A stretch of 64,000 nucleotides of DNA from Pararhodobacter marinus (GCF_003122215.1 NZ_QEYD01000002.1:248001-312000), one strand, 5' to 3'; counted from the first letter of the stretch, positions 28,447-38,845 are shown. A program made the numbers and translations. Notes: generated from the sequence alone by a model not told the origin.

Positions 28447-30044
28447 TGCTGAACCTTCTGTCCATCGTCACCTTCACTCCGGCAGTGGCGGCGCTGATCG
28501 CGGCCGTCTTCCTGCGCGGCGAGGACGAAGCGGCGCAACGCAACGCCAAGTGGCTGGCTTTGCTGGCCACGCTGGCCACCTTTGCCTTTTCGCTGATCCT
28601 GCTGTTCGGCTTCGATCCGTCCGATACCGGCTTCCAGTTCGTGGAAGAGCGCGCCTGGATCATGGGCCTGACCTACAAGCTGGGCGTCGACGGGATCTCG
28701 GTCCTGTTCGTGATGCTCACCACCTTCCTGATGCCGATCGCCATCGGCGCCTGCTGGAACGTGACGCACAGGGTCAAGGAATACATGATCGCCTTCCTGC
28801 TGCTCGAAACGCTGATGATCGGCGTGTTCGTGGCGCTGGACATGGTGCTGTTCTACCTGTTCTTCGAAGCGGGCCTGATCCCGATGTTCCTGATCATCGG
28901 CATCTGGGGCGGTCAGAACCGGATCTACGCGGCGTTCAAGTTCTTCCTCTATACCTTCATCGGCTCGGTGCTGATGCTGGTGGCGATGATCTACATGTAC
29001 GGGCAGGCCGGTACGACCGACATCCCGACGCTGCTGAGCTACGAGTTCGACGCAGGCCCGATCTCGCTGATGGGCTGGCAGATCGCGGGCGGCGCGCAGA
29101 CGCTGCTGTTCCTGGCCTTCTTCGCCTCTTTCGCGGTGAAGATGCCGATGTGGCCGGTCCACACCTGGCTGCCCGACGCGCACGTTCAGGCGCCGACCGC
29201 CGGTTCGGTCGTGCTGGCCGCCGTGCTCTTGAAGATGGGCGGCTACGGCTTCCTGCGCTTCTCGCTGCCGATGTTCCCGGTGGGCTCCGAGATCCTTGCG
29301 CCCTTGGTGCTGTGGATGTCGGCCATCGCCATCGTCTATGCCTCGCTGGTGGCGATGGTGCAGCAGGACATGAAGAAGCTGGTCGCCTATTCCTCGGTCG
29401 CGCATATGGGCTTTGTCACGATGGGCATCTTCGCGGCCAACCAGCAGGGGCTCGACGGCGCGATCTTTCAGATGCTGTCGCATGGCTTCGTTTCGGGCGC
29501 GCTGTTCCTTGTGGTGGGCGTGGTCTATGACCGCATCCATACCCGCGATATCGACGCCTATGGCGGCCTGGTGAACCGGATGCCGGTCTATGCCGGGGTG
29601 TTCATGCTGTTCACCATGGCCAATGTGGGCCTGCCCGGCACCTCGGGCTTCGTGGGCGAATTCCTGACCTTCATGGCCGTGTTCCAGGTCAATACCTGGG
29701 TCGCCGCTATCGCCGCGACCGGCGTGATCTTCTCGGCGGGCTACGGGCTCTGGCTCTATCGCCGCGTGGTCTGGGGCCAGCTGATCAAGGACAGCCTGAA
29801 ATCCATCACCGACATGGACGGGCGCGAGAAGCTGATGTTCGCGCCGCTGGTGGCGATGACGCTGCTGCTGGGTGTCTACCCGGCGCTGATCCTCGACCTG
29901 ATCGGGCCGTCGACCGAGGCGCTCGTCGCCGGCTACAACGACGCGAACGGCATCGTGCCCGAGGCCGCGACCTCGCTGCACGCGGTGACCGACGCCTCCC
30001 ATGCAACCGCTTCCGAAGCCGCGCCCGCGGCTTCCAGCCACTGA
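28446..30044 (+). CDS. nuoM: NADH-quinone oxidoreductase subunit M
   Basis: 532 residues with about 14 membrane helices, ND4-type antiporter-like subunit. Key text: [38 protein letters not shown] (with the conserved Glu), [24 protein letters not shown], and [21 protein letters not shown] lies upstream and the ATG overlaps the nuoL stop (TAATG). The C-terminal tail (about 40 residues, Ala/Thr/Ser/His-rich) is longer than usual. Confidence 0.97.
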   Translation: MLNLLSIVTFTPAVAALIAAVFLRGEDEAAQRNAKWLALLATLATFAFSLILLFGFDPSDTGFQFVEERAWIMGLTYKLGVDGISVLFVMLTTFLMPIAIGACWNVTHRVKEYMIAFLLLETLMIGVFVALDMVLFYLFFEAGLIPMFLIIGIWGGQNRIYAAFKFFLYTFIGSVLMLVAMIYMYGQAGTTDIPTLLSYEFDAGPISLMGWQIAGGAQTLLFLAFFASFAVKMPMWPVHTWLPDAHVQAPTAGSVVLAAVLLKMGGYGFLRFSLPMFPVGSEILAPLVLWMSAIAIVYASLVAMVQQDMKKLVAYSSVAHMGFVTMGIFAANQQGLDGAIFQMLSHGFVSGALFLVVGVVYDRIHTRDIDAYGGLVNRMPVYAGVFMLFTMANVGLPGTSGFVGEFLTFMAVFQVNTWVAAIAATGVIFSAGYGLWLYRRVVWGQLIKDSLKSITDMDGREKLMFAPLVAMTLLLGVYPALILDLIGPSTEALVAGYNDANGIVPEAATSLHAVTDASHATASEAAPAASSH

Positions 30045-30057
30045 AAGGCCCGTTCCG

Positions 30058-31497
30058 ATGACCTCGGTTGATCTTTCGATCGCGCTTCCGGAAATCCTGC
30101 TGTCGCTCTGGGCGATGGTGGCCCTGATGGCGGGCGCCTATTTCGGCAAGGACCGGCTCGCCTCGGCCCTGACCTGGGCGACGGTGGCGGTGTTCATCCT
30201 TATCGCCGTGCTGGTCGGCGTGCAGGACCTCGAGACGCATGAAGCCTTCGGCGGCCTCTTCGTCGAGGACAGCTTCGCGCGCTTTGCCAAGATGGCGATG
30301 CTGCTGGCGGGCGCTGCCGTGCTGGTGATGGGGATGGATTACCTCGAACGCGCCAAGATGATGAAGTTCGAATACCCGATCCTGATCGCGCTCTCGATGG
30401 TGGGGATGATGGTGATGGTGTCCGCGCAGGACCTGATCACCCTCTATATGGGGCTCGAGCTGCAATCGCTGGCGCTTTACGTCCTGGCCGCCTTCCGCCG
30501 CGACAGCGTCAAGGCGACCGAGGCCGGGCTGAAATACTTCGTGCTGGGCGCGCTGGCTTCGGGGCTGCTGCTGTACGGCGCGTCGCTGGTCTATGGCTAT
30601 GCGGGTACGACGCGGTTCGAGGGTATCGCCTCGGTCATCACGGGCGAGCATCTGCCGGTGGGCCTGCTGATGGGGCTGGCCTTCATGCTGGCGGGTCTGG
30701 CCTTCAAGGTCTCGGCCGTGCCGTTCCACATGTGGACGCCCGACGTGTACGAGGGCGCGCCGACCCCGGTCACCGCCTTCTTCGCCACCGCGCCCAAGGT
30801 CGCGGCCATGGCGCTGCTTACCCGTCTGGTCATCGACGCCTTCGGCGCGGTGCCGGGCGACTGGGGGCAGATCGTCGGCCTGCTGGCGGGTCTGAGCATG
30901 GTCGTGGGCGCCGTCGGTGCGCTGGGGCAGCGCAACCTCAAGCGGCTGATGGCCTATTCCTCGATCTCGCATATGGGCTTCGCGCTGCTGGGCGTGACCG
31001 CGGGGACCGAGGCGGGCGTGAAGGCCACGCTGCTCTACATGGCCATCTACCTGACCATGTCGGTCGGCGTCTTCGCCTTCATGCTGACCATGCGCCGCGA
31101 AGGCCGGGTCGTCAGCTCGATCGACGATCTGAACATGCTGTCGAAAACCCAGCCGATGCAGGCGCTGGCGATGCTGGTGCTGATGTTCTCGCTGGCGGGC
31201 GTGCCGCCGCTGATCGGCTTCTGGGCCAAGTTCGCGGTGCTCTCGGCGGTGATCGGTTCGGGCTATGTCACGCTGGCCGTGGTCGGCGTCATCGCCTCGG
31301 TGGTCGGTGCCTTCTACTATCTGCGCATCGTCTACTTCATGTATTTCGGCACCGAGGTCGATCCGCTGGATGATGATGGCGCGCCGGCGCAGCGCTGGAT
31401 GACGCTGGGCGCGGCGGCGATCACCGTTCTGGGCGTGATCAACCTGTTCGGTATCGAAGGGGCGGCAGCCGTCGCGGCGCAGGCACTTGTCAACTGA
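30058..31497 (+). CDS. nuoN: NADH-quinone oxidoreductase subunit N
   Basis: 479 residues with 13-14 membrane helices, ND2-type. Signatures: [74 protein letters not shown] and [16 protein letters not shown]. Last structural complex I gene; its 3' end overlaps the next gene by 11 bases. Confidence 0.97.
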   Translation: MTSVDLSIALPEILLSLWAMVALMAGAYFGKDRLASALTWATVAVFILIAVLVGVQDLETHEAFGGLFVEDSFARFAKMAMLLAGAAVLVMGMDYLERAKMMKFEYPILIALSMVGMMVMVSAQDLITLYMGLELQSLALYVLAAFRRDSVKATEAGLKYFVLGALASGLLLYGASLVYGYAGTTRFEGIASVITGEHLPVGLLMGLAFMLAGLAFKVSAVPFHMWTPDVYEGAPTPVTAFFATAPKVAAMALLTRLVIDAFGAVPGDWGQIVGLLAGLSMVVGAVGALGQRNLKRLMAYSSISHMGFALLGVTAGTEAGVKATLLYMAIYLTMSVGVFAFMLTMRREGRVVSSIDDLNMLSKTQPMQALAMLVLMFSLAGVPPLIGFWAKFAVLSAVIGSGYVTLAVVGVIASVVGAFYYLRIVYFMYFGTEVDPLDDDGAPAQRWMTLGAAAITVLGVINLFGIEGAAAVAAQALVN

Positions 31498-32230
31498 CCG
31501 CGTCTGGCCTTCGGGCGTGGCAAAGGTGGTGCTGCCCGAAACCGACAGCACCATGGCCGAGGCGCAGCGCCGCCTCGGCGATCTTGCCGGCCCGACCTGG
31601 ATCCTGGCCCTGCGGCAGACCGCCGGGCGGGGCCGGCGGGGCAGGGCGTGGCAGGATCCCCAGGGCAATTTCGCCGCCACCCTGATCCGCAAGAGCGACG
31701 AGCCCCCTGCGCGGCTGGCGCTGCGCTCGTTCGTGGCCGCGCTCGCCCTGCACGACGCGCTGGCGGATCTGACCCGTCTGCCCGAGGCTTTCGCCCTGAA
31801 ATGGCCCAATGACGTGCTGCTGAACGGCGGCAAACTGTCGGGCATCCTTCTGGAAAGCCATGGGCCGGGCATCCTGTCGCTGGGGATCGGCGTCAACCTG
31901 CATTCCGCGCCCGAACGCGACCCCGAAGCGGCCTTTCCGCCCGTCAGCCTGCGGCAGGAAACCGGGCTGGTGATCCGACCCGAGCAATTGCTCGACCGGC
32001 TCGCCCCCGCCTATGAAACCTGGGAGGAGCGGCTCAGAACCTACGGGTTCGACCCGATCCGCACGGGCTTTCTGCGCCGTGTCGCCCGGCTGGGCGAACC
32101 GCTGGTCGCGCGCACCCTGAAGGACGAGTTTCACGGCACCTTCGACGGGATCGACGACAACGGCGCGCTGATCCTCGCCACCGCCGAGGGTCGCCGCGCG
32201 ATCCCCGCCGCCGATATCTTCTTCCCCTGA
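31487..32230 (+). CDS. birA: Biotin--[acetyl-CoA-carboxylase] ligase, monofunctional
   Basis: 247 residues. The enzyme attaches biotin to the biotin carboxyl-carrier domains of carboxylases. The biotinyl-AMP loop is [20 protein letters not shown], and [19 protein letters not shown] and the SLGIGVNLH stretch complete the catalytic core; a small C-terminal domain follows. It lacks the N-terminal helix-turn-helix of the E. coli BirA repressor. The TTG start at 31487 lies inside nuoN, so translation is coupled. The order nuoN-birA-coaX-rnj is recurrent in Rhodobacterales. Confidence 0.95.
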   Translation: MSTDRVWPSGVAKVVLPETDSTMAEAQRRLGDLAGPTWILALRQTAGRGRRGRAWQDPQGNFAATLIRKSDEPPARLALRSFVAALALHDALADLTRLPEAFALKWPNDVLLNGGKLSGILLESHGPGILSLGIGVNLHSAPERDPEAAFPPVSLRQETGLVIRPEQLLDRLAPAYETWEERLRTYGFDPIRTGFLRRVARLGEPLVARTLKDEFHGTFDGIDDNGALILATAEGRRAIPAADIFFP

Positions 32231-32253
32231 TCCGCAAGACCCGGAGCCCCGCC

Positions 32254-33033
32254 ATGATCCTGTGCATTGATTGCGGCAACACCAACACCGTGTTCTCGAT
32301 CTGGAACGGCGACGCCTTCATCGCCACATGGCGCACGGCCTCCGATCACCGTCAGACCGCCGACCAGTATTACACCTGGCTGTCGACGCTGATGAGCCTC
32401 AAGGGCATTCAGGCCGACATCTCCGAGGTGATCATCTCGTCCACCGTGCCGCGCGTCGTGTTCAACCTGCGCGTCCTGTGCGACCGCTATTTCAACTGCC
32501 GTCCGCTCGTCGTGGGGAAACCCGATTGCCACCTGCCTGTCGCACCCCGCGTCGATCAGGGCACCACGGTCGGCCCCGACCGGCTGGTCAATACCGTGGC
32601 GGGCTACGACCGCCATGGCGGCGACCTGATCGTGGTGGATTTCGGCACCGCCACCACCTTCGACGTGGTCGACCATGACGGCGCCTATATCGGCGGCGTG
32701 ATCGCGCCCGGCGTGAACACCTCGCTGGAAGCGCTGCACATGGCCGCGGCGGCGCTGCCGCATGTCGATGTGACGAAGCCGCAAACGGCCATCGGTACGA
32801 ATACGGTTGCTTGTATCCAGTCGGGCATCTACTGGGGGTATGTCGGCCTTGTCGAAGGCATCGTGCGCCAGATCCGCCAAGAGCGCGACCGCCCGATGAG
32901 CGTGATTGCGACCGGGGGGCTTGCGCCCCTGTTCGATCAGGGCACCGATATCTTCGACAGTGTCGAGGAAGACCTCACGATGCACGGGCTTGTGCTTATC
33001 AACCGCTACAACAGGGATTTGACCACCGCATGA
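32254..33033 (+). CDS. coaX: Type III pantothenate kinase
   Basis: 259 residues of the ASKHA fold; catalyses the first step of coenzyme A synthesis. Motifs: IDCGNTNTVFSIW (phosphate-1), GPDRLVNTVAGYDR, VDFGTATTFDVVD and GGVIAPGVNTSLEALHMAAAALP, and the C-terminal ATGGLAPLF. Length is standard. Its stop overlaps the start of rnj (ATGA). Its place after birA gives a neighbourhood for CoA- and biotin-dependent metabolism. Confidence 0.96.
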   Translation: MILCIDCGNTNTVFSIWNGDAFIATWRTASDHRQTADQYYTWLSTLMSLKGIQADISEVIISSTVPRVVFNLRVLCDRYFNCRPLVVGKPDCHLPVAPRVDQGTTVGPDRLVNTVAGYDRHGGDLIVVDFGTATTFDVVDHDGAYIGGVIAPGVNTSLEALHMAAAALPHVDVTKPQTAIGTNTVACIQSGIYWGYVGLVEGIVRQIRQERDRPMSVIATGGLAPLFDQGTDIFDSVEEDLTMHGLVLINRYNRDLTTA

Positions 33034-34697
33034 GCAACGACCGCCTGATCTATCTGCCGCTCGGCGGCGCCGGCGAAGTGGGCATGAACGCCTATGTCTA
33101 CGGCTACGGCCCCAAGGGACGCGAGCGGTTGATCCTGGTCGATGTCGGCGTGACCTTCCCCGACATGGACGGCACGCCCGGCGTCGATCTGATCATGGCC
33201 GACATGGCCTGGCTGGAAGCGCGCCGCGACCGGCTGGATGCGATCTTCATCACCCATGCGCATGAAGACCATGTGGGCGGGCTGGGCCATCTGTGGTCGC
33301 GCCTGCGCGCGCCGGTCTATTGCCGCGACTTCACAGCCCGCATCGCCGCCAAGAAGATGCTGGAAGCCGGTCAGCCGGTCGACGAGATCATCACCGTCCC
33401 GCTGGAAGAGACGCTGGAAATCGGCCCGTTCAAGATCCGTTTCCTGCCCATCGCGCATTCGCTGCCCGAAGCCTCGGCCATGCTGATCGAGACCCCGCAC
33501 CAGCGGCTCGTCCATACCGGCGACTTCAAGCTCGACATGGCCCCCGGCGTCGGCGAAGCCTTTGACGAGGAGATGTTCCAGGCTATCGGCGACAGCGGCG
33601 TCGATGTCATGGTCTGCGATTCCACCAACATCTTCTCGCCCCATCCCGGCCGCTCGGAAAGCTCGCTGCCCCACGCGATCACCGAACTGGTGAAAGAGGC
33701 CCCGGGCCTTGTCGTGGCGACGACCTTTGCCTCGAACGTCGCGCGCGTGCGCACGCTGGCCAAGGCCGGGCGCGCGGCGGGCCGCTCGATCTGCCTGTTG
33801 GGCCGCGCGATGCAGACCATGGTCCGAACCGCGACTGAAGCCGGCCTGTTGCACGACTTCCCGCCCACCATCCCGGCCGAGGAAGCGAACGAGATCCCGC
33901 GTGAGAACCTGATGCTGATCGTCACCGGCAGCCAGGGCGAGCGTCGCGCCGCCTCGGCGCAGCTGGCGCGCGGCTCGTATCTGGGCTTCTCGCTGAAAGA
34001 GGGCGACACGTTCCTGTTTTCGTCCATGACGATCCCCGGCAACGAACGCGACGTCCTGAAGATCGTCAATGCGCTCAGCGAGAAGGGCGTGGATGTCGTG
34101 GATAACAGCCAGGGCCAGTACCACGTTTCGGGCCATGCCAACCGTCCCGACCTGGAGCGGATGCACGATCTGGTCCGCCCGCGCATCCTCGTGCCGATGC
34201 ATGGCGAACACCGCCACCTGCGCAAGCACGCGCTGCATGCGCAGTCTCGCGGCATGGTCTCGGCCATCGCGCCCAACGGCGTCATGCTCGACCTGTCGGG
34301 CCCCGAACCCGTGGTCGCGGAATACGTGGATACCGGGCGGCTCTATCTCGACGGGACGGCGATCTACGGCGCCATGGACGGCATCGTGCGCGAGCGTATC
34401 CGCATGGCGCTGAACGGCCTTGTCATGGTCACGCTCATCATCGACGAGGACGGCCAGCCACTGGGCGATGCCTGGGCCGATTGCATGGGGCTCGCGCGGG
34501 AGGGACGGTCGCGCAAGCCCCTGAACGAGGTGATCGAGGACGAACTCGCCGAAGAGGTCGCGCGCCTGCCCAAGAAGGTGCTGGGCAACGACGACAAGCT
34601 GATCGAACAGATCCGCCGTCGCGTCCGCTCGACCTGCGTCGACGAGATCGGCAAGAAGCCCGAAGTCACCGTGGTCGTCAGCCGCCTGTCGGACTGA
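33030..34697 (+). CDS. rnj: Ribonuclease J
   Basis: 555 residues, metallo-beta-lactamase/beta-CASP RNase with 5'-to-3' exo- and endonuclease activity for rRNA maturation and mRNA decay. Metal motif THAHEDHVGG (HxHxDH, residues ~72-77), the second site in FLPIAHSLPEASAM and HTGDFKLD, then beta-CASP parts (VATTFASNVARV, VTGSQGERRAA, FSSMTIPGNER, VSGHANRPDL, PMHGEHRHL) and the C-terminal domain. Normal length. Last gene of the long nuo operon. Alphaproteobacteria commonly have a single RNase J alongside RNase E. Confidence 0.96.
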   Translation: MSNDRLIYLPLGGAGEVGMNAYVYGYGPKGRERLILVDVGVTFPDMDGTPGVDLIMADMAWLEARRDRLDAIFITHAHEDHVGGLGHLWSRLRAPVYCRDFTARIAAKKMLEAGQPVDEIITVPLEETLEIGPFKIRFLPIAHSLPEASAMLIETPHQRLVHTGDFKLDMAPGVGEAFDEEMFQAIGDSGVDVMVCDSTNIFSPHPGRSESSLPHAITELVKEAPGLVVATTFASNVARVRTLAKAGRAAGRSICLLGRAMQTMVRTATEAGLLHDFPPTIPAEEANEIPRENLMLIVTGSQGERRAASAQLARGSYLGFSLKEGDTFLFSSMTIPGNERDVLKIVNALSEKGVDVVDNSQGQYHVSGHANRPDLERMHDLVRPRILVPMHGEHRHLRKHALHAQSRGMVSAIAPNGVMLDLSGPEPVVAEYVDTGRLYLDGTAIYGAMDGIVRERIRMALNGLVMVTLIIDEDGQPLGDAWADCMGLAREGRSRKPLNEVIEDELAEEVARLPKKVLGNDDKLIEQIRRRVRSTCVDEIGKKPEVTVVVSRLSD

Positions 34698-34806
34698 TCG
34701 GCCCGAGGCACGGGGCAGGCGGGCCCAATCCCGCCGACCGAAAGCCTTTCTTAACGGCTGCCTGCGATCCTGCACTCCAAGCAGGAACGACAGGCATGAC
34801 CGATCC

Positions 34807-35898
34807 ATGAGCGTCCCCGACCGCGACCCCGTGCTCCGGCGTAAACTGACGCCGCGCACGCCTCCGCCCGACCCGGACGCCCCGGTTCTGTCGGGGCGCG
34901 CAGGGTTGCTTGCGCGGTCCTTCGGTCGCGCCATTTCCGACGCGGCGCCGCTCATTGCCGAAGACGGGGCACTCCACTGGAAAACGGCCAGCCTGCCAGA
35001 GCTGCTCGACGCCATCGACACCGACGCTTTCGTCACCCTGCTTGATACGGCGGGCGGGCCGCCCGGTCTTGTCACGCTCGATCAGGAAGGCTTCGCCACG
35101 GTGATCGAAGCGATGACCATCGGCCGCCTCGGCGCCGCCCGGCCCGGCATCCGCCGCCCCACCGGCACCGATGCCGCGCTGCTGGGCGACATCCTCGACA
35201 CGGCGTTGCATGGGCTGGGTGCCGAGGACCCCGTTTCCGCCTTCCGCTGCGCGCGCCCGGTTCCCGATCATCGCCTCCTGCCGGTGCTTCTGGATGAAAT
35301 CGCCTACGATCTGGTGGCGCTGACCGCCGTCCTGATCTCGGGCGATGTCACCCGTCCGCTGCGGCTCATGCTTGCGCTGCCGCAACGCCCCGAAGAACCG
35401 GACGCCACCGACGACACTCCCCCCGCTCGCAGCTGGGCCGAGGCGATGGAAGACGCGGTGATGGGGGCCAGCGCCGATCTGCGCGCCGAACTGGGCCGCC
35501 TTCGCCTGCCTCTGGCCGAGGTGCTGGCGCTTGGGCCGGGGGGCGCCCTGACCCTGCCGCTGTCCAACCTTGAAGAAGTGAAACTCGTGGCCCTCGACGG
35601 CACGCCGCACGCCATCGGGCGGCTGGGCCAGACCCGGGGCATGCGCGCCATCCGCCTGACCGGCTGGCCCGGCGGGTTGCAGCACCACACGATGATCGAC
35701 GCGTCCCCTCCGCGGGCTCAGGGGACAACCGGTCTTGCGTCCGGCTTGGCGCTTGGCGCGTCGTTCCAGGAGCCGACGCAGCACAGCGCCCCCCAAGACG
35801 CGCCGCCTCTCGCCTTTGACCCCCCCGAATCCGACGATGCCGCCAACGAGTTCCCCGCCTTGGCGCCGATGTCGCTGGACCTACCGGGCGATGACTGA
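34807..35898 (+). CDS. FliM/FliN-type (SPOA) motor-switch-like protein, orphan
   Basis: 363 residues. A long N-terminal half rich in Ala, Leu and Pro (including GRAGLLARSFGRAISDAAPL and VTLDQEGFATVIEAM) is followed by a segment of about 70 residues that looks like the SPOA domain of FliM/FliN: ASADLRAELGRLRLPLAEVLALGPGGALTLPLSN, then VKLVALDGTPHAIGRLGQTRGMRAIRL. The last ~70 residues are low-complexity. It has no flagellar neighbours in this window. In Rhodobacterales such FliM-like orphans occur; a link to the motor or to type III secretion is inferred only. It begins 109 bases after rnj on the same strand. The start is uncertain because the Shine-Dalgarno is weak. Confidence 0.72.
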   Translation: MSVPDRDPVLRRKLTPRTPPPDPDAPVLSGRAGLLARSFGRAISDAAPLIAEDGALHWKTASLPELLDAIDTDAFVTLLDTAGGPPGLVTLDQEGFATVIEAMTIGRLGAARPGIRRPTGTDAALLGDILDTALHGLGAEDPVSAFRCARPVPDHRLLPVLLDEIAYDLVALTAVLISGDVTRPLRLMLALPQRPEEPDATDDTPPARSWAEAMEDAVMGASADLRAELGRLRLPLAEVLALGPGGALTLPLSNLEEVKLVALDGTPHAIGRLGQTRGMRAIRLTGWPGGLQHHTMIDASPPRAQGTTGLASGLALGASFQEPTQHSAPQDAPPLAFDPPESDDAANEFPALAPMSLDLPGDD

Positions 35899-35920
35899 CC
35901 CGCCCGCGCGCGCCGCCCGT

Positions 35921-35988
35921 ATTTGTTCCTCAAATATCCTCGGGGGTGAATTGGCCGTCAGGCCAAGAGGGGGCAGACAGCCCCCTCG
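35921..35988 (-). repeat. Dispersed intergenic repeat, copy 3
   Basis: On the minus strand: hairpin GAGGGGGCTGTCTGCCCCCTC, a second small inverted repeat (TTGGCCTGACGGCCAA), then CACCCCCGAGGATATTTGAG and GAACAAAT. It occupies the space between two convergent genes (SPOA protein and mlaF) and could act as a terminator for both. Confidence 0.7.
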
Positions 35989-36009
35989 CTCCCCCCACCG
36001 CTGGCGCTG

Positions 36010-36741
36010 TCAGCGCAGGGTGGCGATGGGGCCCTCGACGCGCCCTTGGGTAAACTGGCGCATCACCGGGTCGTCGGTGGTCAGGGCCTCGGCGGCCGGG
36101 CCCTGCCAGTGGATCCGCCCGTCGTGCAGCATCGCCACGCGATCGCCCACCTCGCGCAGGGTCGTCATGTCATGCGTGATCGTCACCGCCGTTGCGCCGG
36201 CTTCGGTCACGATCGAGCGGATCAATGCGTTGATCACCGCCGCCATGATCGGGTCCAGCCCCGCCGTCGGCTCGTCGAAAAACAAGACCGGCGGGTCGCC
36301 CGCGATGGCGCGCGCCAGCCCCACGCGTTTCTGCATGCCCCCGGACAATTCGGCGGGGTAGAGATCGGCCACCCGCTCGTCCAGCCCCACGCGCGCCAGT
36401 TTCTCGATGGCCAGCGCCCGCGCGCCCGCGCGCCGGGGGCCGCGCAGCATCCGGAAGGCCACGTTCTGCCAGACGGGCAGCGAATCGAACAAGGCCGCGC
36501 CCTGAAACAGCATGCCGACATGCGCGGCCAGCGCCTGCGGCTTCGGATCGCGCAGCCCGGCAATCTCGACCGTGCCGCTATCGGCGCGCTCCAGCCCCAG
36601 AAGACAGCGCAGCAGCACCGATTTCCCGGTCCCCGAACCGCCGATCACGACAAGGCTCTGACCCCGGTCCAGCGTGAAATCCACGCCGTTCAGGACCTGC
36701 TTGGCGCCGAAGGCCTTGTGTAATGCGTTTGCCCGGATCAT
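36010..36741 (-). CDS. mlaF: ABC transporter ATP-binding protein, Mla/phospholipid type
   Basis: 243 residues. Walker A GGSGTGKS, Q-loop LFQGAALFDSLP, ABC signature LSGGMQKRVGLARAIA, Walker B LFFDEPTAGLDP and switch histidine ITHDMTTLREVGD are all complete. The combination with an MlaE-type permease points to retrograde or anterograde phospholipid (or related lipid) transport that keeps outer-membrane asymmetry. It is coupled to mlaE by ATGA. The usual substrate-binding (MlaD/MCE), MlaB and MlaC genes are not adjacent. Confidence 0.92.
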   Translation of the reverse strand: MIRANALHKAFGAKQVLNGVDFTLDRGQSLVVIGGSGTGKSVLLRCLLGLERADSGTVEIAGLRDPKPQALAAHVGMLFQGAALFDSLPVWQNVAFRMLRGPRRAGARALAIEKLARVGLDERVADLYPAELSGGMQKRVGLARAIAGDPPVLFFDEPTAGLDPIMAAVINALIRSIVTEAGATAVTITHDMTTLREVGDRVAMLHDGRIHWQGPAAEALTTDDPVMRQFTQGRVEGPIATLR

Positions 36742-37520
36742 GCGGAGAAGAACGCCTCGGTCAGCAGGTAATTGGCCGCGAGGATCAGCACCGAAGCCAG
36801 AACCACCGCCGATTTCGTGGCCTCGCCCACGCCCTGCGCGCCCCGGCCGGAATTCATGCCGAAAAAGCAGCCCGCCAGCGCGACCAGGAAGCCGAACACC
36901 GCGCCCTTCACAAGCCCCGAGGCCACGTCCCAGAATTGCAGGAATTCCAGCGTGTTGCGCAGATAGGTCGCGCCGTCGAATCCCAGCCGCGTCACGCCGA
37001 CCGCGTAGCCGCCCAGGATGCCGATGGAATCCCCCGCCGCCACCAGAACCGGCATCGCCAGCGTCGCCGCGATCAGGCGCGGGACGGTCAGGTATTGCAT
37101 GGGTTCCACCGCCAGCGTGCGCAGCGCGTCCAGCTGTTCGGAGACTTTCATCGTGCCGATTTCGGCGGCGATGGACGAGGCCACGCGCGCGGCCACCATC
37201 AGCCCGCCCAGAACCGGCCCCAGCTCGCGCACCATGCCGATGGCGGTGATCGAAGGCACGGCAAACTCGGCCCCGTAGCGCGCCGAGCCCGCGAAGATCT
37301 GCAGGGCCAGCGCGGCGCCGGTGAAAAGCGCGGTCATGCCGATCACCGGCAGCGACAGCCAGCCGATCTGCATCAGTTGCGCGCCGATCTCGCGCGGGTA
37401 CCAGGGCGGGCGAAAGATCCAACCCAGCGACTGCACGCCAAAGCCCAGGAAGCGACCGATGGCGCCCAGGATTCCCGCCGTCCCGCGTCCGGTCGCGCCC
37501 AGGAACGCCGCGGGGCTCAT
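36738..37520 (-). CDS. mlaE: ABC transporter permease, MlaE family
   Basis: 260 residues with about five or six membrane helices. The permease signature is visible in [44 protein letters not shown], followed by [20 protein letters not shown] and [23 protein letters not shown]. Standard length for MlaE/YrbE. Its ATG overlaps the stop of alr (ATGA) and its stop overlaps mlaF, so alr, mlaE and mlaF are one transcription unit. Role in lipid transport is inferred by family. Confidence 0.92.
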   Translation of the reverse strand: MSPAAFLGATGRGTAGILGAIGRFLGFGVQSLGWIFRPPWYPREIGAQLMQIGWLSLPVIGMTALFTGAALALQIFAGSARYGAEFAVPSITAIGMVRELGPVLGGLMVAARVASSIAAEIGTMKVSEQLDALRTLAVEPMQYLTVPRLIAATLAMPVLVAAGDSIGILGGYAVGVTRLGFDGATYLRNTLEFLQFWDVASGLVKGAVFGFLVALAGCFFGMNSGRGAQGVGEATKSAVVLASVLILAANYLLTEAFFSA

Positions 37521-38560
37521 GCCCCGCCGCCCAAGTAGCGCCGCTTGTAGCGCGCACCCAGCGAGGTCAGGATTTCGTAGCCGATCGTGCCTGCCGCGTC
37601 GGCCAGTTTGTCGACGGTCTGGTGCGCGTTCAGCAGGTCCAGCGCCTCGGGCTCGTCGGGCAGGTCGGTGACGTCGACACCGATCAGGTCCATCGAGATC
37701 CGCCCGACCGTCGGGCAGGGCGTGTCGCCTGCCCAGAGCTGAAGCTTGTGCGACAGTGCGCGGTGGATGCCGTCGGCATAGCCCGCCGCGACCGTGGCAA
37801 TGCGCGAGGGGCGCGCGGCGGTCCAGGTATTGCCGTAGCCCACCGTCTCGCCCGGCTCGACATCGCGGATCTGGATCACCGGCAGCGCCGCATGGACGAC
37901 GGGCTTTGCACCCTCGAAAGGCAGCCCGCCATAAAGCCCGACGCCCGGACGGCTGAGCTCGAAATGATAGTCGCGACCCAGAAGCATACCGCCTGTCGCC
38001 GCCAGCGAGCGCGGCGCGTCCAGACCCGCGGTCATCTCGATAAACCTGTCGCGCTGTCTGGCATTCATCTCGTGCGCGGGCTCGTCGGCGCAGGCGAGAT
38101 GCGACATCACAAGCTGCGGCGCGGTCTGCAGCGCGATCTGCCGGACCGCGGCCCATTCGGGCGCCTCCATCCCCAGCCGGTTCATCCCTGAATCGAGCTG
38201 GATGCCGAAGGGATGATCGGGCAGCGTTTCGGCGTGACGGGCCATCTGCTCGGCCGAGTTGATCAGCGGGATCAGTCCCAGCTCGCGCAGCATCGCCGCG
38301 TCACCGGCCATGTGCCCCGAGAAGACGAAGATCCGGGGCCCGTTGCCCAGCACCTTGCGGATTGCCAGCCCTTCCTCGGCCAAGGCGACGAAGAAACTGC
38401 GCGCCCCGGCTTCGGCCAGCCGGCGGGCCACGCGGCTGGCGCCAAGGCCATAGCCATCGGCCTTGACCGTGGCCCCGGTTTCCGAGCCGGAGAGTTGCGC
38501 AAGCCGCCGCCAGTTATCGGCGAGGGCGTCGAGATCGAGGGTCAGAAGGGGGGCGCTCAT
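37517..38560 (-). CDS. alr: Alanine racemase
   Basis: 347 residues. PLP enzyme that makes D-alanine for peptidoglycan. The Schiff-base lysine is in [11 protein letters not shown] near residue 33; the second catalytic Tyr in [21 protein letters not shown] and [16 protein letters not shown] are further family marks. Normal length. The gene leads an operon with an MlaE/F transporter, combining two envelope functions. It is often near dnaB in related genomes; here dnaB is not present in the visible neighbourhood. Confidence 0.95.
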   Translation of the reverse strand: MSAPLLTLDLDALADNWRRLAQLSGSETGATVKADGYGLGASRVARRLAEAGARSFFVALAEEGLAIRKVLGNGPRIFVFSGHMAGDAAMLRELGLIPLINSAEQMARHAETLPDHPFGIQLDSGMNRLGMEAPEWAAVRQIALQTAPQLVMSHLACADEPAHEMNARQRDRFIEMTAGLDAPRSLAATGGMLLGRDYHFELSRPGVGLYGGLPFEGAKPVVHAALPVIQIRDVEPGETVGYGNTWTAARPSRIATVAAGYADGIHRALSHKLQLWAGDTPCPTVGRISMDLIGVDVTDLPDEPEALDLLNAHQTVDKLADAAGTIGYEILTSLGARYKRRYLGGGA

Positions 38561-38755
38561 GGGGCGTGGTTTGGCCCCCGGCCCGGCGTCAAGTCAAGCG
38601 GGAAAACACGCTGGGCGAGCTTCCGCTCAGCCTGTGGATAACTCGCCATAGAATCGGCGCATTCGGAAATGAACCTCTTGTGCATGACAAGCGACAGATA
38701 GATGTAACGCCAGCGATTCGAAGAACCGTATCGTGCAGTAACCAAGGACAGGACA

Positions 38756-38845
38756 ATGTCGACCACCGCTCGCAAGAACACGCCCAAGCCGGCCCCGGAA
38801 AAGAAGGGCCAGACCCATCGGTTCACGGATTGGGCGATGATCTGA
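38756..38845 (+). CDS. Candidate 29-residue basic small ORF
   Basis: AAGGACAGGA lies 2-12 bases before the ATG at 38756. The product, 29 residues, starts MSTTARKNTPKPAPEKKGQ and ends HRFTDWAMI: basic, Pro-rich, no membrane segment. The end overlaps the 3' end of the convergent cytochrome gene by 23 bases. A good Shine-Dalgarno and basic content suggest a real short gene, but the family is unknown to me. The 195 bases upstream, to alr, hold no other gene. Confidence 0.35.
   Translation: MSTTARKNTPKPAPEKKGQTHRFTDWAMI

Noticed and set aside
29806-31896. Minus-strand long frame opposite nuoN and birA
   Set aside because: Composition is His/Arg/Gln-rich as expected for the reverse complement of membrane-protein genes; no domain.
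33006-35075. Minus-strand long frame opposite rnj and the SPOA gene
   Set aside because: Antisense to RNase J, which is unmistakable.
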